DNA of 12,860 nt. Origin: UBA7672 sp041166025. GTDB lineage: Bacteria > Pseudomonadota > Alphaproteobacteria > Caulobacterales > Hyphomonadaceae. The stretch is taken from the NCBI GenBank assembly GCA_041166025.1, contig JBEAMJ010000108.1:1-12860 (forward strand), in the 5' to 3' direction. The notes below the pieces were generated by a model that worked only from the letters and a program-made list of their open reading frames with translations, did not search any database and had not been told where the DNA came from. A program made the position numbers and the translations under genes. Positions 12,583 to 12,860 of the stretch are shown piece after piece; the stretch's first letter is position 1; every line of letters begins with the position of its first letter.

Positions 12583-12780
12583 ATGCGGGTCGGTGGTGAG
12601 TTCGAAGTGGCTGAGCGCGGCAAAAACTGGTTTGTCGAGGCCCCCGGCGATATTCAACGGATAGAAGCTTGCCTGACCGGTGTGGCGTTCGCTCCCCACC
12701 GACACGACACCTATACAATTGGAGTCACGTTGGGTGGCAGGTTGTGTCGTGGAAGTGGTGGGAAATTGGAAGTGACGTAG
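12583..12780 (+). pseudogene. AraC-family regulator, N-terminal fragment
   Basis: Sixty-five codons, of which about the first 51 look like the N-terminal cupin (arabinose-binding-like) domain of an AraC-type transcriptional regulator: D-I-Q-R-I-E-A-C-L-T-G, then F-A-P-H-R-H-D-T-Y-T-I-G-V-T-L-G-G. In intact relatives this is followed by the rest of the cupin and two HTH motifs, about 200 more residues. Here the sequence becomes unrelated at about 12735-12740 (G-R-L-C-R-G-S-G-G), and a stop follows at 12778-12780. No other frame resumes the family. The 3' truncation therefore probably marks an insertion or recombination junction. The start at 12583 is the only reasonable ATG, with a weak ribosome binding site. 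It cannot bind DNA as it stands. Confidence 0.7.
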
Positions 12781-12837
12781 TCTCCGGTTCATCAACAACC
12801 GATTCCGGCGCGCCAACGCCGGTGGAGACCACGTCAC
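12772..12837 (+). promoter_or_regulatory. Three-way-junction-like dyad abutting a start codon
   Basis: The outer stem GTGACGTAGTCTCC (12772-12785) pairs with GGAGACCACGTCAC (12824-12837), 13 of 14. Inside are two hairpins: GGTT / AACC (12786-12789 with 12797-12800) and CCGGCG / CGCCGG (12805-12810 with 12817-12822). The outer stem ends exactly one base before an ATG, and its 3' strand holds GGAG at normal Shine-Dalgarno spacing (10 bases). It could be a structured leader or a palindromic operator. Confidence 0.5.
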
Positions 12838-12860
12838 ATGTCGAATCATATCACATCATC
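12838..12860 (+). CDS. Start of a gene that leaves the window (partial)
   Basis: ATG at 12838 opens M-S-N-H-I-T-S and continues past the window end. GGTGGAG lies upstream at suitable spacing, inside the stem of the dyad 12772-12837. Seven residues are too few to name a family. The N terminus is reminiscent of small helix-turn-helix proteins on alphaproteobacterial mobile elements, but this is only an impression. Confidence 0.35.

Overview
The window looks like an accessory region of a GC-rich alphaproteobacterium, most likely a sphingomonad (Sphingomonadaceae). This is judged from codon usage, protein flavour and the mix of islands and insertion-sequence debris; no 16S or core marker is present, so the assignment is inference.

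Left part (1-7,690). The central feature is the two-gene bacterial RNA-repair operon hen1-pnkp (562-4502, ATGA-coupled). Hen1 methylates the 2'-OH of a damaged RNA 3' end, and Pnkp is a kinase / phosphatase / ligase that heals and seals it. To its right, on the minus strand, come a lipoprotein alpha/beta hydrolase (4654-5688) and two tandem paralogous toxin-antitoxin operons of the RelE-like killer / HTH antidote type (6134-6738 and 6945-7533). A small unrecognised gene precedes the operon.

The unexpected structure is a 99-100 bp intergenic element present five times in the same orientation (393-491, 4554-4652, 5971-6069, 6785-6883, 7588-7687). One copy sits at every boundary between these units, so the region reads as unit-element-unit-element, like a cassette array. 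Each copy has a small dyad near its 5' end, and three copies have a second dyad in the middle. Several pairing mismatches would be G-U on the minus strand, which suggests selection on a folded bottom strand. No integron-type integrase is visible.

Middle (7,690-9,700). A glutathione S-transferase-like gene (minus) is divergent from a second lipoprotein alpha/beta hydrolase (plus) across a 319-bp intergenic region.

Right part (9,700-12,860). This is mobile-element wreckage: the 3' end of an IS110-family transposase gene with a terminal frameshift, and an IS3-family element that keeps orfA and one terminus but lost the end of orfB and its other terminus. Beyond these lie a small unrecognised gene, a short tyrosine recombinase with all six catalytic residues but no N-terminal core-binding domain, an AraC-type regulator cut to its N-terminal cupin, and a three-way-junction-like dyad ending exactly at the ATG of a gene that leaves the window.

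How the genes may fit together: the RNA-repair operon and the probably RNA-cleaving toxins could represent damage and repair functions in one island, but co-residence is the only evidence here.
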